Assembly: GCF_002090075.1 (NCBI RefSeq)
Contig: NZ_BBRI01000004.1
Location: forward strand, 248,001 to 312,000
From: Demequina sp. NBRC 110052
GTDB lineage: Bacteria > Actinomycetota > Actinomycetes > Actinomycetales > Demequinaceae
Direction of reading: 5' to 3'
Length of the DNA stretch: 64,000 bases
In this document: positions 1 through 8,238 of the stretch, one piece after another
Position numbering within the stretch: the stretch's first letter is position 1
Layout: every line of letters starts with the position of its first letter
Made by a program: the position numbers and the translations under genes
The notes under the pieces: model-generated
The model's input: the letters and a program-made list of their open reading frames with translations, nothing else
Told to the model about the DNA's origin: nothing
Databases searched by the model: none

Positions 1-40
1 GCCCGACTACCTGTACTGCTCCGCCGCGTTCACCTGGTGA
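1..40 (+). CDS. 3' end of an upstream gene (partial)
   Basis: A reading frame open from the window edge ends at TGA (38-40) and would encode a tail of about 12 residues ending AAFTW. The fragment is too short to recognise. hisH often precedes priA in actinobacteria, but nothing here proves that identity. Confidence 0.25.
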   Translation, partial: PDYLYCSAAFTW

Positions 41-107
41 GCGGAGCGAGACGCGTCGCACCGGTACGCTGGAGCGCAGTCCGGACCCCACGCGAGAAAG
101 CGAATCC

Positions 108-845
108 ATGACCGATCAGCCCCGCCTCGAGCTCCTTCCCGCCGTCGACGTCGCCGACGGCCAGGCCGTCCGCCTCACGCAGGGCGAGGCGGGCTCGGAG
201 ACCAAGTATGGCGACCCCCTCGCGGCGGCGCTGGACTGGGTCAAGGGTGGCGCGGAATGGATCCACCTGGTGGACCTCGATGCGGCGTTCGGGCGCGGTT
301 CCAACGCGGACCTGCTGGCGTCCGTCGTGAAGGCCGTGGACGTGAAGGTCGAGATGTCGGGCGGCATCCGTGACGACGAGTCGCTCGAGCGTGCGATGGG
401 CACCGGCTGCGCCCGCGTGAACCTCGGCACTGCGGCTCTGGAGAACCCCGAGTGGACCGCGTCGGCGATCGACCGCTTCGGTGACCGCGTCGCGGTCGGC
501 CTGGACGTGCGCGGCACGACGCTTGCCGCACGCGGCTGGACCAAGGACGGCGGCGACCTGTGGGAGGTGCTCGCGCGCCTCGACGCCGCTGGCTGCTCGC
601 GCTACGTCGTCACCGACGTCAGGAAGGACGGCATGCTCACGGGCCCCAACCTGGAGCTGCTCGCGCAGGTGTGCGACGCCACTGACGCGCCGGTGGTCGC
701 GTCGGGAGGCGTCAGCTCGCTCGCTGACATCGCTGCACTGCGCACGCTCACGCACCAGGGCGTCGAGGGCGCGATCGTCGGCAAGGCGCTGTACAACGGC
801 AACTTCACGCTCCCGGAGGCCCTGGACATCGCGGGCCGTCCGTAA
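108..845 (+). CDS. priA: Phosphoribosyl isomerase A (HisA/TrpF bifunctional)
   Basis: A 245-residue (beta/alpha)8-barrel isomerase. It starts [15 protein letters not shown] and has the HisA-type signatures [37 protein letters not shown] and ASGGVSS. Asp14 and Asp180-region (TDVRKDG) are the expected acid/base pair. In actinobacteria this enzyme isomerises ProFAR in histidine synthesis and also PRA in tryptophan synthesis. The bifunctional call rests on lineage rather than a residue test. A purine-rich stretch (GCGAGAAAG) lies about 9 nt before the ATG. A lipoprotein gene and an SseB-like gene follow on the same strand, the latter being the usual neighbour. Confidence 0.93.
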   Translation: MTDQPRLELLPAVDVADGQAVRLTQGEAGSETKYGDPLAAALDWVKGGAEWIHLVDLDAAFGRGSNADLLASVVKAVDVKVEMSGGIRDDESLERAMGTGCARVNLGTAALENPEWTASAIDRFGDRVAVGLDVRGTTLAARGWTKDGGDLWEVLARLDAAGCSRYVVTDVRKDGMLTGPNLELLAQVCDATDAPVVASGGVSSLADIAALRTLTHQGVEGAIVGKALYNGNFTLPEALDIAGRP

Positions 846-945
846 CAGCCTGGTGGCATGCCCGACGCGGTTTCGGGCGGCCCCAACGTTCCGGGCCCGT
901 CCAGCGTCGGGATTGGAGGGACGACTCCGGAACAAGGGGATGGCG

Positions 946-1569
946 ATGAGGATGCGACGATCCGGGCTGGCACTGATGGCGGCCAGCGTGCTGGCACTGT
1001 CCGCGTGCAGCTCCGGCCCGTGGGACGTGGGCGTCGCAGATCCGGGTTCCACCGCCGCAGGGGAGCTGTCGGAGCACGGAGGCGAGCCGTGCCCCGCGGC
1101 GCTGCCGCACTCGAGCGACGAGCACGGACTCGGCATCACGTCGTCGGCGATTCGCACCCCCGCGCCGATGACCTTCGACGCCGCGTGGCTGTGCGAGTAC
1201 GTGACGGACGACGGCACCCTCCAGGAGGACGGCAACGGCATGACGTTCGGGTGGGTGCGCCAGGGAGCGCCCGTGGAGTTCTCCCAGGCGGGACTCGACG
1301 CGCTCGCCGACGTGCTTGCCACGATCGCCCCGCCCGAGGACGCCGAGGGCATGGCCTGCACCTCGGATCTGGGCCCGCGCTACCTCGTCGTGACCGCGTC
1401 GGGCGAGGACCTCACGGGCATCGCGATCGACGACTTCGGCTGCCGGTGGGTGCGCCTCACCGAGGACCCCTACGTGACGGCGCCGGGGGAGAGTCAGGAG
1501 CTGCCCGCAGGCTTCTTGCTGGGCGAGTACGAGATCGTGAGCCAGATCCAGGCGGCGGCGAGAGCCTGA
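946..1569 (+). CDS. Predicted lipoprotein
   Basis: About 207 residues beginning with a short basic region, a hydrophobic stretch and the lipobox LSAC, so it should be diacylated and anchored outside the membrane. The mature part contains several cysteines (GEPCPAALP, AWLCEY, MACTSD, FGCRW) that could form disulfides. No family is recognised. The ATG at 946 has an AAGGGG Shine-Dalgarno at 934-939 with 6-nt spacing. ATGs at 940 and 952 are alternatives; 940 abuts the SD. Its C-terminal half vaguely recalls the lipoprotein at 57440-58144, which is also built around a CPW/CRW-type tryptophan-cysteine core, but homology is not established. Confidence 0.75.
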   Translation: MRMRRSGLALMAASVLALSACSSGPWDVGVADPGSTAAGELSEHGGEPCPAALPHSSDEHGLGITSSAIRTPAPMTFDAAWLCEYVTDDGTLQEDGNGMTFGWVRQGAPVEFSQAGLDALADVLATIAPPEDAEGMACTSDLGPRYLVVTASGEDLTGIAIDDFGCRWVRLTEDPYVTAPGESQELPAGFLLGEYEIVSQIQAAARA

Positions 1570-1654
1570 CGCCTCCCCTGCGTCGCGCATGCGCCCCGCG
1601 CGGTCTGTGACGAGGTGCACGCGCGCGCTCGTAGGTCACGTCGGCGCCGCGCCG

Positions 1655-1660
1655 TAGGCT
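1655..1660 (+). promoter_or_regulatory. -10 box of a leaderless promoter
   Basis: TAGGCT ends 6 nt before the ATG at 1667 and no Shine-Dalgarno is present. This is the TAnnnT-N6-ATG layout expected of leaderless transcripts. It recurs many times in this window. Confidence 0.6.
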
Positions 1661-1666
1661 GGGCGC

Positions 1667-2395
1667 ATGAGCGACGAGGACCCCCTCAAGGAGATCCCCG
1701 AGTCGATCTTCGCGGACGACGACGGCAGCGCCGACGCGCGCCTCGCACAGGCGCTCATCCGCCACAGCCGCGGCAAGGCACCGCTGGGCGAGGTCGTGGA
1801 CGCGCTCGCGTACGCCCGCGTGCTGGTGCCGGTGCTCGCGGACGGCGAGCAGCGGGGCATCGGCAAGCACGGGCTCGAGCAGGATCACGTCGCGAGCACG
1901 GGCGTCGTGGCGGTGCAGATGCCCGACGGGCGTGCGGCCCTTCCGATCTTCACCGACGTGGACGCGATGAAGACGTGGAACGCCGACGCGCGCCCCATCC
2001 CTGCGGAGGGCCCGCGCGCCGCGCTCGCGGCGATCTCCGAGGAGTGGTCCGTGATGGTCCTCAACCCCGGCATGGAGACCACGGTCATCCCGCGGCCCGC
2101 GGTATGGGCGCTGGGACGCGGCGAGAGCTACCGGCCTGCCATCAACGACGGCGTGATCGACGAGGACGTGCTGCAGGCGGTGCGCGACGCGGTGACGTTG
2201 GACGAGCGGCTCAAGACCGTGGAGGTTGCGCCCGGTCGCCGCAGCGAGGTCGCGATCGTGCTCGGACTCATCCCCGGGCTCACGCAGCCCGAGGTGGACG
2301 ACCTGCTGCGCCGCGTGCAGCGCGAGCTTGCACAGTCGGACGTGGTGGCCCAGCGGCTCGACAGCCTCGAGCTGCGCCTCGCACCCGCGTCCTGA
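1667..2395 (+). CDS. SseB family protein
   Basis: A 242-residue soluble protein with an SseB-type N-terminal domain: VLVPVLAD..., GVVAVQMPDGRAALPIFTDVDAMKTW and a later RPAVWALG. The C-terminal part (about residues 165-240) looks like the SseB C-terminal domain, with long helices and Leu/Arg pairs. SseB-like proteins sit between priA and the infC operon in many actinobacteria, as here. The molecular function is not known. It appears to have its own leaderless promoter. It converges with the protease gene, leaving a 22-nt gap and no obvious terminator. Confidence 0.85.
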   Translation: MSDEDPLKEIPESIFADDDGSADARLAQALIRHSRGKAPLGEVVDALAYARVLVPVLADGEQRGIGKHGLEQDHVASTGVVAVQMPDGRAALPIFTDVDAMKTWNADARPIPAEGPRAALAAISEEWSVMVLNPGMETTVIPRPAVWALGRGESYRPAINDGVIDEDVLQAVRDAVTLDERLKTVEVAPGRRSEVAIVLGLIPGLTQPEVDDLLRRVQRELAQSDVVAQRLDSLELRLAPAS

Positions 2396-2417
2396 CCGGG
2401 CGCCACGCGCGAGGGAG

Positions 2418-3131
2418 TCAGCAGCTCACGTCTTGCCGAGCGCGCAGGGACTCGTCCGTGAGGAACGCCTGCAGCGTCTCGAGCGCGACGCCGTAGCTCT
2501 CCTCGCCGCCGCCGGAGTATCCGGCGTACAGCACGGAGACGACGAGGCCCGAGGAATCCACGACGGCGGAGCCGGAGCTGCCGGGCTCGCTGTAGACGCT
2601 CATCCGCATGACCTTGTCGTCGTAGTCGCCGAACAGCTCGTCGACGTAGCCCTGGAAGAAGCCGTCGCCGGTGAAAAGGCGGTCGCCGGCGGGGTAGCCG
2701 ACGGTGGTGACGGGGTCGCGGGGCTGCGGGGCCGCGCCGGCGACGCCGAGCCAGGTGGGCAGCGACTCGGCGACCTCGAGCAGCGCGAGGTCGCCGTTGG
2801 TCGCGAGCCAGCTCGCCGTCACGGTGTAGTCGCGTCCGTCGAAGCTTGTGACCTCGATCTCAGCGCCGCCCTCGACGACGTGGCTGTTGGTGATGAGCTG
2901 GTGCTCGCCGATGGCCCACGCGGAGCCGTTGAAGAACGCGGTGCAGGACTGCATGCGCACGCGATACGCGGAGCGCTGCGCCTGCGTGAAGGCCTCGACG
3001 GTCTCGACGGGCGCGGCCGAGCTGACGGGTACCCACGCGTCGGGCAGGGGCGGGGGAGGAGTGGGGATCGCGCACCCTGCGAGGAGCGCGAGGGCCGCGG
3101 CGAGCAGACCGACGCGCGCGTCGCGTCTCAT
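2418..3131 (-). CDS. Trypsin-like serine protease lipoprotein (copy 2)
   Basis: A 237-residue secreted lipoprotein with lipobox LAGC (Cys20). It carries a chymotrypsin/HtrA-type catalytic triad: His84 in TNSHVV, Asp114 in NGDLALLE and Ser186 in PGSSGSAV. No PDZ domain is present. The ATG start at 3131 overlaps the stop of the upstream coiled-coil gene (ATGA), so the two are translationally coupled. It is the last gene of a five-gene minus-strand operon and a paralogue of the protease at 3835-4584. An active extracytoplasmic protease tethered next to a coiled-coil partner is the likely role. Substrate unknown. Confidence 0.85.
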   Translation of the reverse strand: MRRDARVGLLAAALALLAGCAIPTPPPPLPDAWVPVSSAAPVETVEAFTQAQRSAYRVRMQSCTAFFNGSAWAIGEHQLITNSHVVEGGAEIEVTSFDGRDYTVTASWLATNGDLALLEVAESLPTWLGVAGAAPQPRDPVTTVGYPAGDRLFTGDGFFQGYVDELFGDYDDKVMRMSVYSEPGSSGSAVVDSSGLVVSVLYAGYSGGGEESYGVALETLQAFLTDESLRARQDVSC

Positions 3132-3838
3132 CCGCGTCCCGCCTGGTAGTCCTCCCACGCGCCGATCAGGTCGTCGCAGTACTCGTCCAGGTCGTCCTGG
3201 ACGTTGCGCGCGTTCGAGTTGCTGTAGCTGTAGCCGTTGCGCAGCGCCTGCGTGAGCAGCGTGTCGTGTTCGTCGATGCACTGCACGAACGCGTCCGCGA
3301 GCCCTTCGAGGAAGTCCTGCGAGTCGTTCGCCTGCGCCTCCTCGTTCGCGAGGTCGCTGATGCGGGCGGTGACGTCCTCGAGCTCGACCTGCAGTGCGGC
3401 GATCTGCTCGGCCTGCTCCGCGGCGAGCCGCTGCTCCTCGCCGAGCGACGCCCCAAGCTCGGTCGCGGTGTCGCGCAGCGCCTCGTTCTGATCGGTCCAG
3501 CGTTCGTTGACGAACCACAGGTAGGTCGCGAGCGAAGCCATCGCGAGCAGCAGCACGACGGAGACGATGAGTCCCGCGAGGAGCCAGCGGTTCGCGCGGC
3601 GGGGCTCGGGCCCGTCCGACGCGGTCTCGGCTGGGGCCAGCGGCATGCCCGACGCGGGGGTCGACTGCGCAGCCTGCGCCGGGGTTTGCGGCGGGTACGA
3701 GGGCGGCGGGGTCGCTGCGGCGCCGAGAGCGGCTGCGGGCAGTGCGACGGTGGGCTGCGTGCCGGGGTCGGGCTCCCAGTGCTGCGGCGTGGGTCTCGGC
3801 GTGGGCGTGGGCGTGGGCTCGTCGCCGGGGGTGCTCAC
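3128..3838 (-). CDS. Coiled-coil single-pass membrane protein (copy 2)
   Basis: 236 residues. The Pro/Thr-rich N-terminus (about 1-80) is followed by one transmembrane helix (86-109), a predicted coiled coil (115-170) and a C-terminal helical segment with two cysteines (Cys187 and Cys221, 34 apart). The GTG start at 3838 overlaps the stop of the upstream protease gene (GTGA), and its own stop overlaps the next ATG. It is a paralogue of 4586-5374, which has the same order of parts and a Cys pair 33 apart. An N-in topology would put the coiled coil outside, beside the secreted protease. Function unknown. Confidence 0.82.
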   Translation of the reverse strand: MSTPGDEPTPTPTPRPTPQHWEPDPGTQPTVALPAAALGAAATPPPSYPPQTPAQAAQSTPASGMPLAPAETASDGPEPRRANRWLLAGLIVSVVLLLAMASLATYLWFVNERWTDQNEALRDTATELGASLGEEQRLAAEQAEQIAALQVELEDVTARISDLANEEAQANDSQDFLEGLADAFVQCIDEHDTLLTQALRNGYSYSNSNARNVQDDLDEYCDDLIGAWEDYQAGRG

Positions 3839-4584
3839 TCGTCGGTCTCGCAGTCGAGGGCTTCGGGGATCATGAGGGACGTCTCGCTCAGCAGGGTGCG
3901 CAGGGTGGATACGGGGATGATGAGGCTGTTGTTGGTGCCGTCGGGGATCTTCGCGTAGACCACGCCCACGACCTCGCCGGCCTCGTTGAGCGCGGGCGAG
4001 CCGGAGGAGCCCGAGACGACGGAGGCGGAGCTGACGTACACGGTGCCGACGGAGGCCTCGATCGGGTCCGAGGTGGTGCCGAGGATGACTCCATCGACGC
4101 TGGTGAGCTGGCCGCCGCCGGGGTAGCCGAGCACGGTGATGGCGTCGCCGATCTCGGGGTCCTCCTGCGCGAGGATCGCGTACGAGGTGCCGATGGGGTC
4201 CTCGGTGCGCACGATCGCGATGTCGGCGACGGACGTCGAGGACACGGTGGTCGCGGTGTACTTCACGCCGTTGTAGGTGGAGACCTCGATGCTGCGCGAG
4301 TCGGAGATGACGTGCTGGTTGGTGATGAGCGTGTTCTCGTCGAGCGCGAAGCCGGTGCCGGTGGCGATGAAGCCGCAGCCGATGTTGCGCACGCGCACAG
4401 TCATGCGCTGCGCGGAGTTGAAGCCGTCGGGGGAGAGCGCCGCAGGCACGTCGCCAGGGGACACGCTCGCGGCGGGGACCCACGTGGTGGCGAGAGGTCC
4501 GGGCGCGTCGGGCAGGGCGGCGCATCCTGCGAGGGTGAGCGCCGCCGCGGAGAGCGCGGCGAGCGCCGGGAGGCGGCGGCTCAT
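3835..4584 (-). CDS. Trypsin-like serine protease lipoprotein (copy 1)
   Basis: 249 residues with lipobox LAGC (Cys21) and an intact triad: His91 in TNQHVI, Asp121 in VADIAIV and Ser194 in SGSSGSPAL. The order and spacing fit the HtrA/trypsin-2 fold without PDZ. The cysteine in NIGCGF is conserved in position with the copy-2 paralogue (MQSCTAF). The start lies 2 nt after the upstream coiled-coil gene's stop. It probably acts outside the membrane with the coiled-coil partner. Confidence 0.85.
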   Translation of the reverse strand: MSRRLPALAALSAAALTLAGCAALPDAPGPLATTWVPAASVSPGDVPAALSPDGFNSAQRMTVRVRNIGCGFIATGTGFALDENTLITNQHVISDSRSIEVSTYNGVKYTATTVSSTSVADIAIVRTEDPIGTSYAILAQEDPEIGDAITVLGYPGGGQLTSVDGVILGTTSDPIEASVGTVYVSSASVVSGSSGSPALNEAGEVVGVVYAKIPDGTNNSLIIPVSTLRTLLSETSLMIPEALDCETDE

Positions 4585-4585
4585 G

Positions 4586-5374
4586 TCACTCGCTCAGCTG
4601 CGCCTGCAGCGCGGCGTTGGAGTCCTGCGCTGCCTTGCACAGCTCGTTGACCGAGTTCTCGTAGTCGAGCAGTTCCTGCGGCTCGTAGTCCTCGGCGTTC
4701 TTGACGTACTCGACGAGCTGCTTCTGGCCGTCCACGCAGCGCCCCAGTGCGTTCGCGACGGAGGAGGCGCTGCCCACGTAGCCCGAGAGCAGGTCGATCT
4801 GCTGGGCCATGTAGGCGCGGTCGTCGTCGAAGTTCGCGGTCTGGTCGGCGAGCTCGGAGATGCGCGTCTTGGCGGTGTCGAGCTGCTGCGTGAGCAGCGT
4901 GATGCGGTCGGTCTGCTGCGTGATCGTCGTGTTGGCGTCGGCGATCTCCTGGCCGAGCTCGTAGTTGGCGGCGTCGATCTCGTTGGAGCGCTGCTCCCAC
5001 TCCTCGGTGATGCCGACCATCTGGTACACCAGCACCGCCATGACGGTCGTGGCGATGGCGAGCACGGTGACGGCGACAATCCACCACGTGCGCTCGCGCG
5101 GCATGCGGCGCAGGGCTGCGAGCAGTCCCGCGTCGTCGTGGCGACGCGAAGGCGCGTAGGGGGAGCCGTCGGGGTCGTGATCGGGAGTCTCCGCCGCGTC
5201 GGGCGTGGGGGCCTGCGAGGTCTCCACCGCGTCGAAGTCGTCTGCCGTCTCGGGTGCGAGGCCGCCGTCGTCGGCGTCGAGGGTCTCGGTCGCGGTGTCG
5301 CCGGGGAGGGCAGGCGCGGAAGCCGAGTCGCGCTTCGCGCGCGCTCGGCTGCGATCCGACCTGCTGGTCCCCAT
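4586..5374 (-). CDS. Coiled-coil single-pass membrane protein (copy 1)
   Basis: 262 residues. An acidic, Pro-rich, presumably cytoplasmic N-terminus (1-90) precedes one transmembrane helix (about 97-119), a coiled coil rich in Gln/Thr/Asp (about 122-192) and a helical tail with Cys213 and Cys246. The ATG follows the DUF1844 stop directly (TAG then ATG), so the gene is in the same operon. It is a paralogue of 3128-3838. It is not a recognised family. The layout suggests a membrane scaffold for the adjacent secreted protease. Confidence 0.82.
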   Translation of the reverse strand: MGTSRSDRSRARAKRDSASAPALPGDTATETLDADDGGLAPETADDFDAVETSQAPTPDAAETPDHDPDGSPYAPSRRHDDAGLLAALRRMPRERTWWIVAVTVLAIATTVMAVLVYQMVGITEEWEQRSNEIDAANYELGQEIADANTTITQQTDRITLLTQQLDTAKTRISELADQTANFDDDRAYMAQQIDLLSGYVGSASSVANALGRCVDGQKQLVEYVKNAEDYEPQELLDYENSVNELCKAAQDSNAALQAQLSE

Positions 5375-5758
5375 CTAGCTGACTGCTCCCGTGTACTTCT
5401 CCCCGGGCCCCTCCCCGGGTGCGTCAGGGACGACTGACGCCTCCCTGAAGGCCAACTGTACGCTCCGCAGGCCGTCCCTCAGCGCCCGCGCGTGCGTGTC
5501 GCCGAGTTCGGGAGCGGAGGCTGTCACGAGGCCCGCGAGGGCGGTGATGAGAGTGCGCGCCTCGTCCAGGTCCTGGTGCTCCTCGCCCTCCTCGGCGAGG
5601 CCGCAGCGCAGGGCCGCGGCGCTGAGCAGATGCACGGCTACAGTGGAGACCAGCTCGACCGCAGAGACCTCGGCGAGCTCGCGCACCTGGTCCTCCGACT
5701 CGGACCAGGTCCGACGCTGGGGGGCCTGTCGCTCGGCTCCGGGCATTTCCGTGCTCAT
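5375..5758 (-). CDS. DUF1844 family protein
   Basis: 127 residues, mostly helical, with the family core LAEVSAVELVSTVAVHLLSAAALRCGL followed (in pieces) by DLDEARTLITALAGLV. DUF1844 genes are typically divergent from infC in actinobacteria, which is the arrangement here. The ATG at 5758 has AAGGA 7 nt upstream; a 23-codon upstream extension is rejected because it lies in the infC promoter region. It leads the operon that continues into the coiled-coil/protease pairs. Function unknown. Confidence 0.85.
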   Translation of the reverse strand: MSTEMPGAERQAPQRRTWSESEDQVRELAEVSAVELVSTVAVHLLSAAALRCGLAEEGEEHQDLDEARTLITALAGLVTASAPELGDTHARALRDGLRSVQLAFREASVVPDAPGEGPGEKYTGAVS

Positions 5759-5763
5759 AGTGC

Positions 5764-5983
5764 TATCCTTGTCTCTCGACCGGTCGTGGGATCCTCCTGC
5801 GACGCGCAAGTGGAGTCCGCCTCCCACCCTCGGGCCACATGATGGGCCAGGGTTCTGGTCCCGCCGCAGTGCGTGCCCCCATGGTACGTGCCGGTGGTTC
5901 CTCGGTGGCCTCTGCTCGTGTTCGGGCAGGGGCCTTTTCCTTTGCCCGGGGTCGCTTGAGCAAGGTCAACGAGGAGGAGCACC
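5764..5983 (+). promoter_or_regulatory. infC promoter and structured 5' leader
   Basis: A -10-like TATCCT (5764-5769) would give a leader of about 200 nt. Near its end CGGGCA (5923-5928) pairs with TGCCCG (5943-5948) around a pyrimidine-rich loop, shortly before the GAGGAGGAG Shine-Dalgarno (5971-5979). Long infC leaders are regulatory in other bacteria. The specific mechanism here is inference. Confidence 0.45.
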
Positions 5984-6631
5984 ATCAACGAGCCCCGCAT
6001 CAACGAGCGCATCCGCGTCCCGAAGGTCCGTCTTGTCGGTCCCCAGGGCGAGCAGGTCGGCATCGTCCGAGTCGAGGATGCGCTGCGTCTGGCGCAGGAG
6101 GCCGATCTCGACCTGGTCGAGGTTGCCCCCAACTCGCAGCCGCCGGTCGCCAAGCTCATGGACTACGGAAAGTTCAAGTACGAGGCGGCGGTGAAGGCGC
6201 GCGAGGCGCGTCGCAACCAGGCGAACACCGAGATCAAGGAGATGCGTTTCCGTCTCAAGATCGATGAGCACGACTACGAGACCAAGAAGGGTCACGTCGT
6301 CCGCTTCCTCAAGGGAGGCGACAAGGTCAAGATCACGATCATGTTCCGCGGACGCGAGCAGTCCCGCCCCGAGATGGGTCGGCGCCTGCTGCTGAAGCTG
6401 GCAGAAGAGGTCCAGGAGTTCGCCGTCGTCGAGAACATGCCGAGCCAAGAGGGACGCAACATGTCCCTGGTGCTCGGCCCGCTGAAGAAGAAGGCGGAGG
6501 CTCGCGACGAGCAGCGCAAGGAGCGCGAGGCGCGCAAGGCGGCACAGGACGCCGAGCGCACCGAGCGCGAGGCGGCCAAGTCGTCCACGAAGGCCGAGGC
6601 GTCCGACGCCGCGGCTGCAGACGAGGACTGA
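5984..6631 (+). CDS. infC: Translation initiation factor IF-3
   Basis: 215 residues. The N-terminal domain reads [19 protein letters not shown], followed by [10 protein letters not shown] in the linker and the C-terminal domain with [32 protein letters not shown] charged Lys/Glu/Ala tail (about 170-215) extends beyond the E. coli length. The start is ATC: upstream in frame there is a stop at 5957-5959 and no ATG, GTG or TTG before it, while GAGGAGGAG sits 4-5 nt upstream of 5984. Non-canonical starts underlie IF-3 autoregulation in other bacteria. First gene of infC-rpmI-rplT. Confidence 0.95.
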   Translation: MNEPRINERIRVPKVRLVGPQGEQVGIVRVEDALRLAQEADLDLVEVAPNSQPPVAKLMDYGKFKYEAAVKAREARRNQANTEIKEMRFRLKIDEHDYETKKGHVVRFLKGGDKVKITIMFRGREQSRPEMGRRLLLKLAEEVQEFAVVENMPSQEGRNMSLVLGPLKKKAEARDEQRKEREARKAAQDAERTEREAAKSSTKAEASDAAAADED

Positions 6632-6640
6632 CCCGCCCAC

Positions 6641-6711
6641 CGAGGACGCGAGTCCTCGCCACAGGCTTCCGGGCCCAGGCCCGGTGAAACTGTGCCGTGC
6701 GTACGCACGGC
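6641..6711 (+). promoter_or_regulatory. Three consecutive hairpins before rpmI (possible L20/L35 control region)
   Basis: Three perfect short hairpins are stacked in the infC-rpmI gap: CGAGGAC/GTCCTCG (6641-6658, loop GCGA), CCGGGC/GCCCGG (6669-6684) and GCCGTGC/GCACGGC (6694-6711, loop GTAC). No U-tract follows, so a plain terminator is unlikely. The rpmI Shine-Dalgarno lies 13 nt downstream. L20 autoregulates this operon in E. coli and Bacillus by binding leader RNA. A similar role here is inference. Confidence 0.5.
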
Positions 6712-6734
6712 CTGACGTGAAGAAGGAGGCCATC

Positions 6735-6929
6735 GTGCCGAAGAACAAGACCCACTCGGGTGCCAAGAAGCGCTTCAAGCTCACCGGCACCGGCAAGGTG
6801 AAGCACGCCTCGGCGATGAACGTGCACAAGTTCGAGGAGAAGCACTCCTCGCGCAAGCGCCGCGTGGCCATCGACGGCATCCTGTCGGACGCCGACTCGA
6901 AGAAGATCAAGAAGCTGCTGGGCAAGTAA
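6735..6929 (+). CDS. rpmI: 50S ribosomal protein L35
   Basis: 64 residues, very basic, starting PKNKTHSGAKKRFKLTGTGK and ending KKIKKLLGK, the full normal length. It starts at GTG 6735 after the strong Shine-Dalgarno GAAGGAGG (6722-6729). An upstream in-frame ATG at 6684 lies inside the hairpin region and would add 17 non-homologous residues, so it is rejected. It lies between infC and rplT as usual. Confidence 0.97.
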   Translation: MPKNKTHSGAKKRFKLTGTGKVKHASAMNVHKFEEKHSSRKRRVAIDGILSDADSKKIKKLLGK

Positions 6930-6956
6930 GCCCCCGCGAGACACAAGGAGTAAGAA

Positions 6957-7337
6957 ATGGCACGCGTCAAGCGGGCGGTCAACGCCCAGAAGAAGCGCCG
7001 CAGCACCCTCGAGCGCGCCGCGGGCTACCGCGGTCAGCGCTCGCGCCTGTACCGCAAGGCCAAGGAGCAGGTCACCCACTCCATGGTCTACAGCTACCGG
7101 GACCGTCGCGCTCGTAAGGGCGAGTTCCGCAAGCTGTGGATCCAGCGCATCAACGCTGCGGCCCGTGCGAACGGCATGACGTACAACCGCCTCATCCAGG
7201 GCCTCAAGGCCGCAGAGATCGAGGTCGACCGTCGCATGCTCGCCGAGCTCGCGGTGAACGACGAGGCCGCATTCGCGCAGCTCGTCGAGGTGGCGAAGAA
7301 GGCCCTGCCGGCCGACGTCAACGCGCCTGCCGCGTAA
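6957..7337 (+). CDS. rplT: 50S ribosomal protein L20
   Basis: 126 residues with the L20 core: [54 protein letters not shown] and the C-terminal domain [11 protein letters not shown]. It has a strong AAGGAG before the ATG. L20 binds 23S rRNA during early 50S assembly and is the usual autoregulator of this operon. The downstream RNA methyltransferase gene starts 10 nt later and is probably co-transcribed. Confidence 0.97.
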   Translation: MARVKRAVNAQKKRRSTLERAAGYRGQRSRLYRKAKEQVTHSMVYSYRDRRARKGEFRKLWIQRINAAARANGMTYNRLIQGLKAAEIEVDRRMLAELAVNDEAAFAQLVEVAKKALPADVNAPAA

Positions 7338-7347
7338 CTCCACCCGC

Positions 7348-8169
7348 ATGACAGGACGCCCCGCCGGGCCCCGCCTTCGCGAGACGCTCTCGAACCCGAG
7401 AGCCGATCGTGTGAAGCGCGTGAGGGCCTTGGCGGGGCGTTCTGCGCGTGAGCGCTCCGGACTGCTGCTCGTCGAGGGTCCGCAGTCCGTGCGCGAGGCG
7501 GTGCGCTTCGCGCCCGAGCGCATCCGCGACATCTACGTGACGGACGGCGCGCGCGTCGCGCATCCGGAGATCGTGGACGAGGCCCTCGAGGCAGGGCTGT
7601 ATGTGCATCCCGTCACCGACGAGGTCGCCGCCGCGCTGAGCGGAGACGCGCAGGGAGTGACGGCGGTGCTGACGCGTGATCCCGACGCGGGGCTCGAGTC
7701 GCTCCCCGCCGCGCCTTCGCAGGTGCTGGTGCTGAGCAACGTGCGCGACCCCGGCAACGCGGGCGCGGCGATCCGCGTGGCCGACGCGGCGGGGGCCGAC
7801 GCCGTGGTCCTCGCAGGCGACTGCGTGGACGTGGACAGCCCCAAGGTGATCCGTTCGACCGCAGGCTCGCTGTTCCATCTGCCTGTGCTGCGCGGCGGCC
7901 CGCTCGGCGATGTGGTCGACGCGCTGCGGAAACGCGGCGTCGCGGTGCTTGCCGCGGACGTGAGCGGTCAACGCGAGCTGGGGCAAGCGACGTCGTCGCT
8001 CGTGGCTGAGTCGCACGCGTGGGTGATGGGCAATGAGGCTTGGGGGCTGTCGGCGGAGGAGCTCGCTCTCGTGGACGAGGCAGTGCGGATCCCCATCCGG
8101 GGGCGCGCGGAGAGCCTGAACCTGGCGACCGCCACCGCGGTGTGCCTGTACGCACGGGTGCTCGGCTGA
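7348..8169 (+). CDS. SpoU/TrmH family RNA 2'-O-methyltransferase
   Basis: 273 residues. An N-terminal substrate-binding domain (about 1-110) is followed by the SPOUT knot domain with all three motifs: SNVRDPGNAGAAIRVADAAG (motif 1), PKVIRSTAGSLFHLPV (motif 2) and WVMGNEAWGLS...RIPIRGRAESLNLATA (motif 3). These bind AdoMet and supply the catalytic Arg/Glu/Asn. It transfers a methyl to a ribose 2'-OH of rRNA or tRNA; the exact nucleotide cannot be told. A gene of this family between rplT and pheS is the common actinobacterial arrangement. Confidence 0.92.
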   Translation: MTGRPAGPRLRETLSNPRADRVKRVRALAGRSARERSGLLLVEGPQSVREAVRFAPERIRDIYVTDGARVAHPEIVDEALEAGLYVHPVTDEVAAALSGDAQGVTAVLTRDPDAGLESLPAAPSQVLVLSNVRDPGNAGAAIRVADAAGADAVVLAGDCVDVDSPKVIRSTAGSLFHLPVLRGGPLGDVVDALRKRGVAVLAADVSGQRELGQATSSLVAESHAWVMGNEAWGLSAEELALVDEAVRIPIRGRAESLNLATATAVCLYARVLG

Positions 8170-8226
8170 CGGGCCGCGCACTGAGGAATGCGGCACACTC
8201 GCTATCGCCATACTCGTCGCGCTGTC

Positions 8227-8232
8227 TAGCCT
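8227..8232 (+). promoter_or_regulatory. -10 box of a leaderless promoter
   Basis: TAGCCT lies 6 nt before the ATG at 8239 with no Shine-Dalgarno, so the diguanylate cyclase mRNA probably begins at its start codon. Confidence 0.55.
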
Positions 8233-8238
8233 GGTCCC

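Noticed and set aside
6158-6631. A shorter IF-3 starting at ATG 6158.
   Set aside because: It would lack the conserved N-terminal domain, which is encoded in frame from ATC 5984 behind a strong Shine-Dalgarno.
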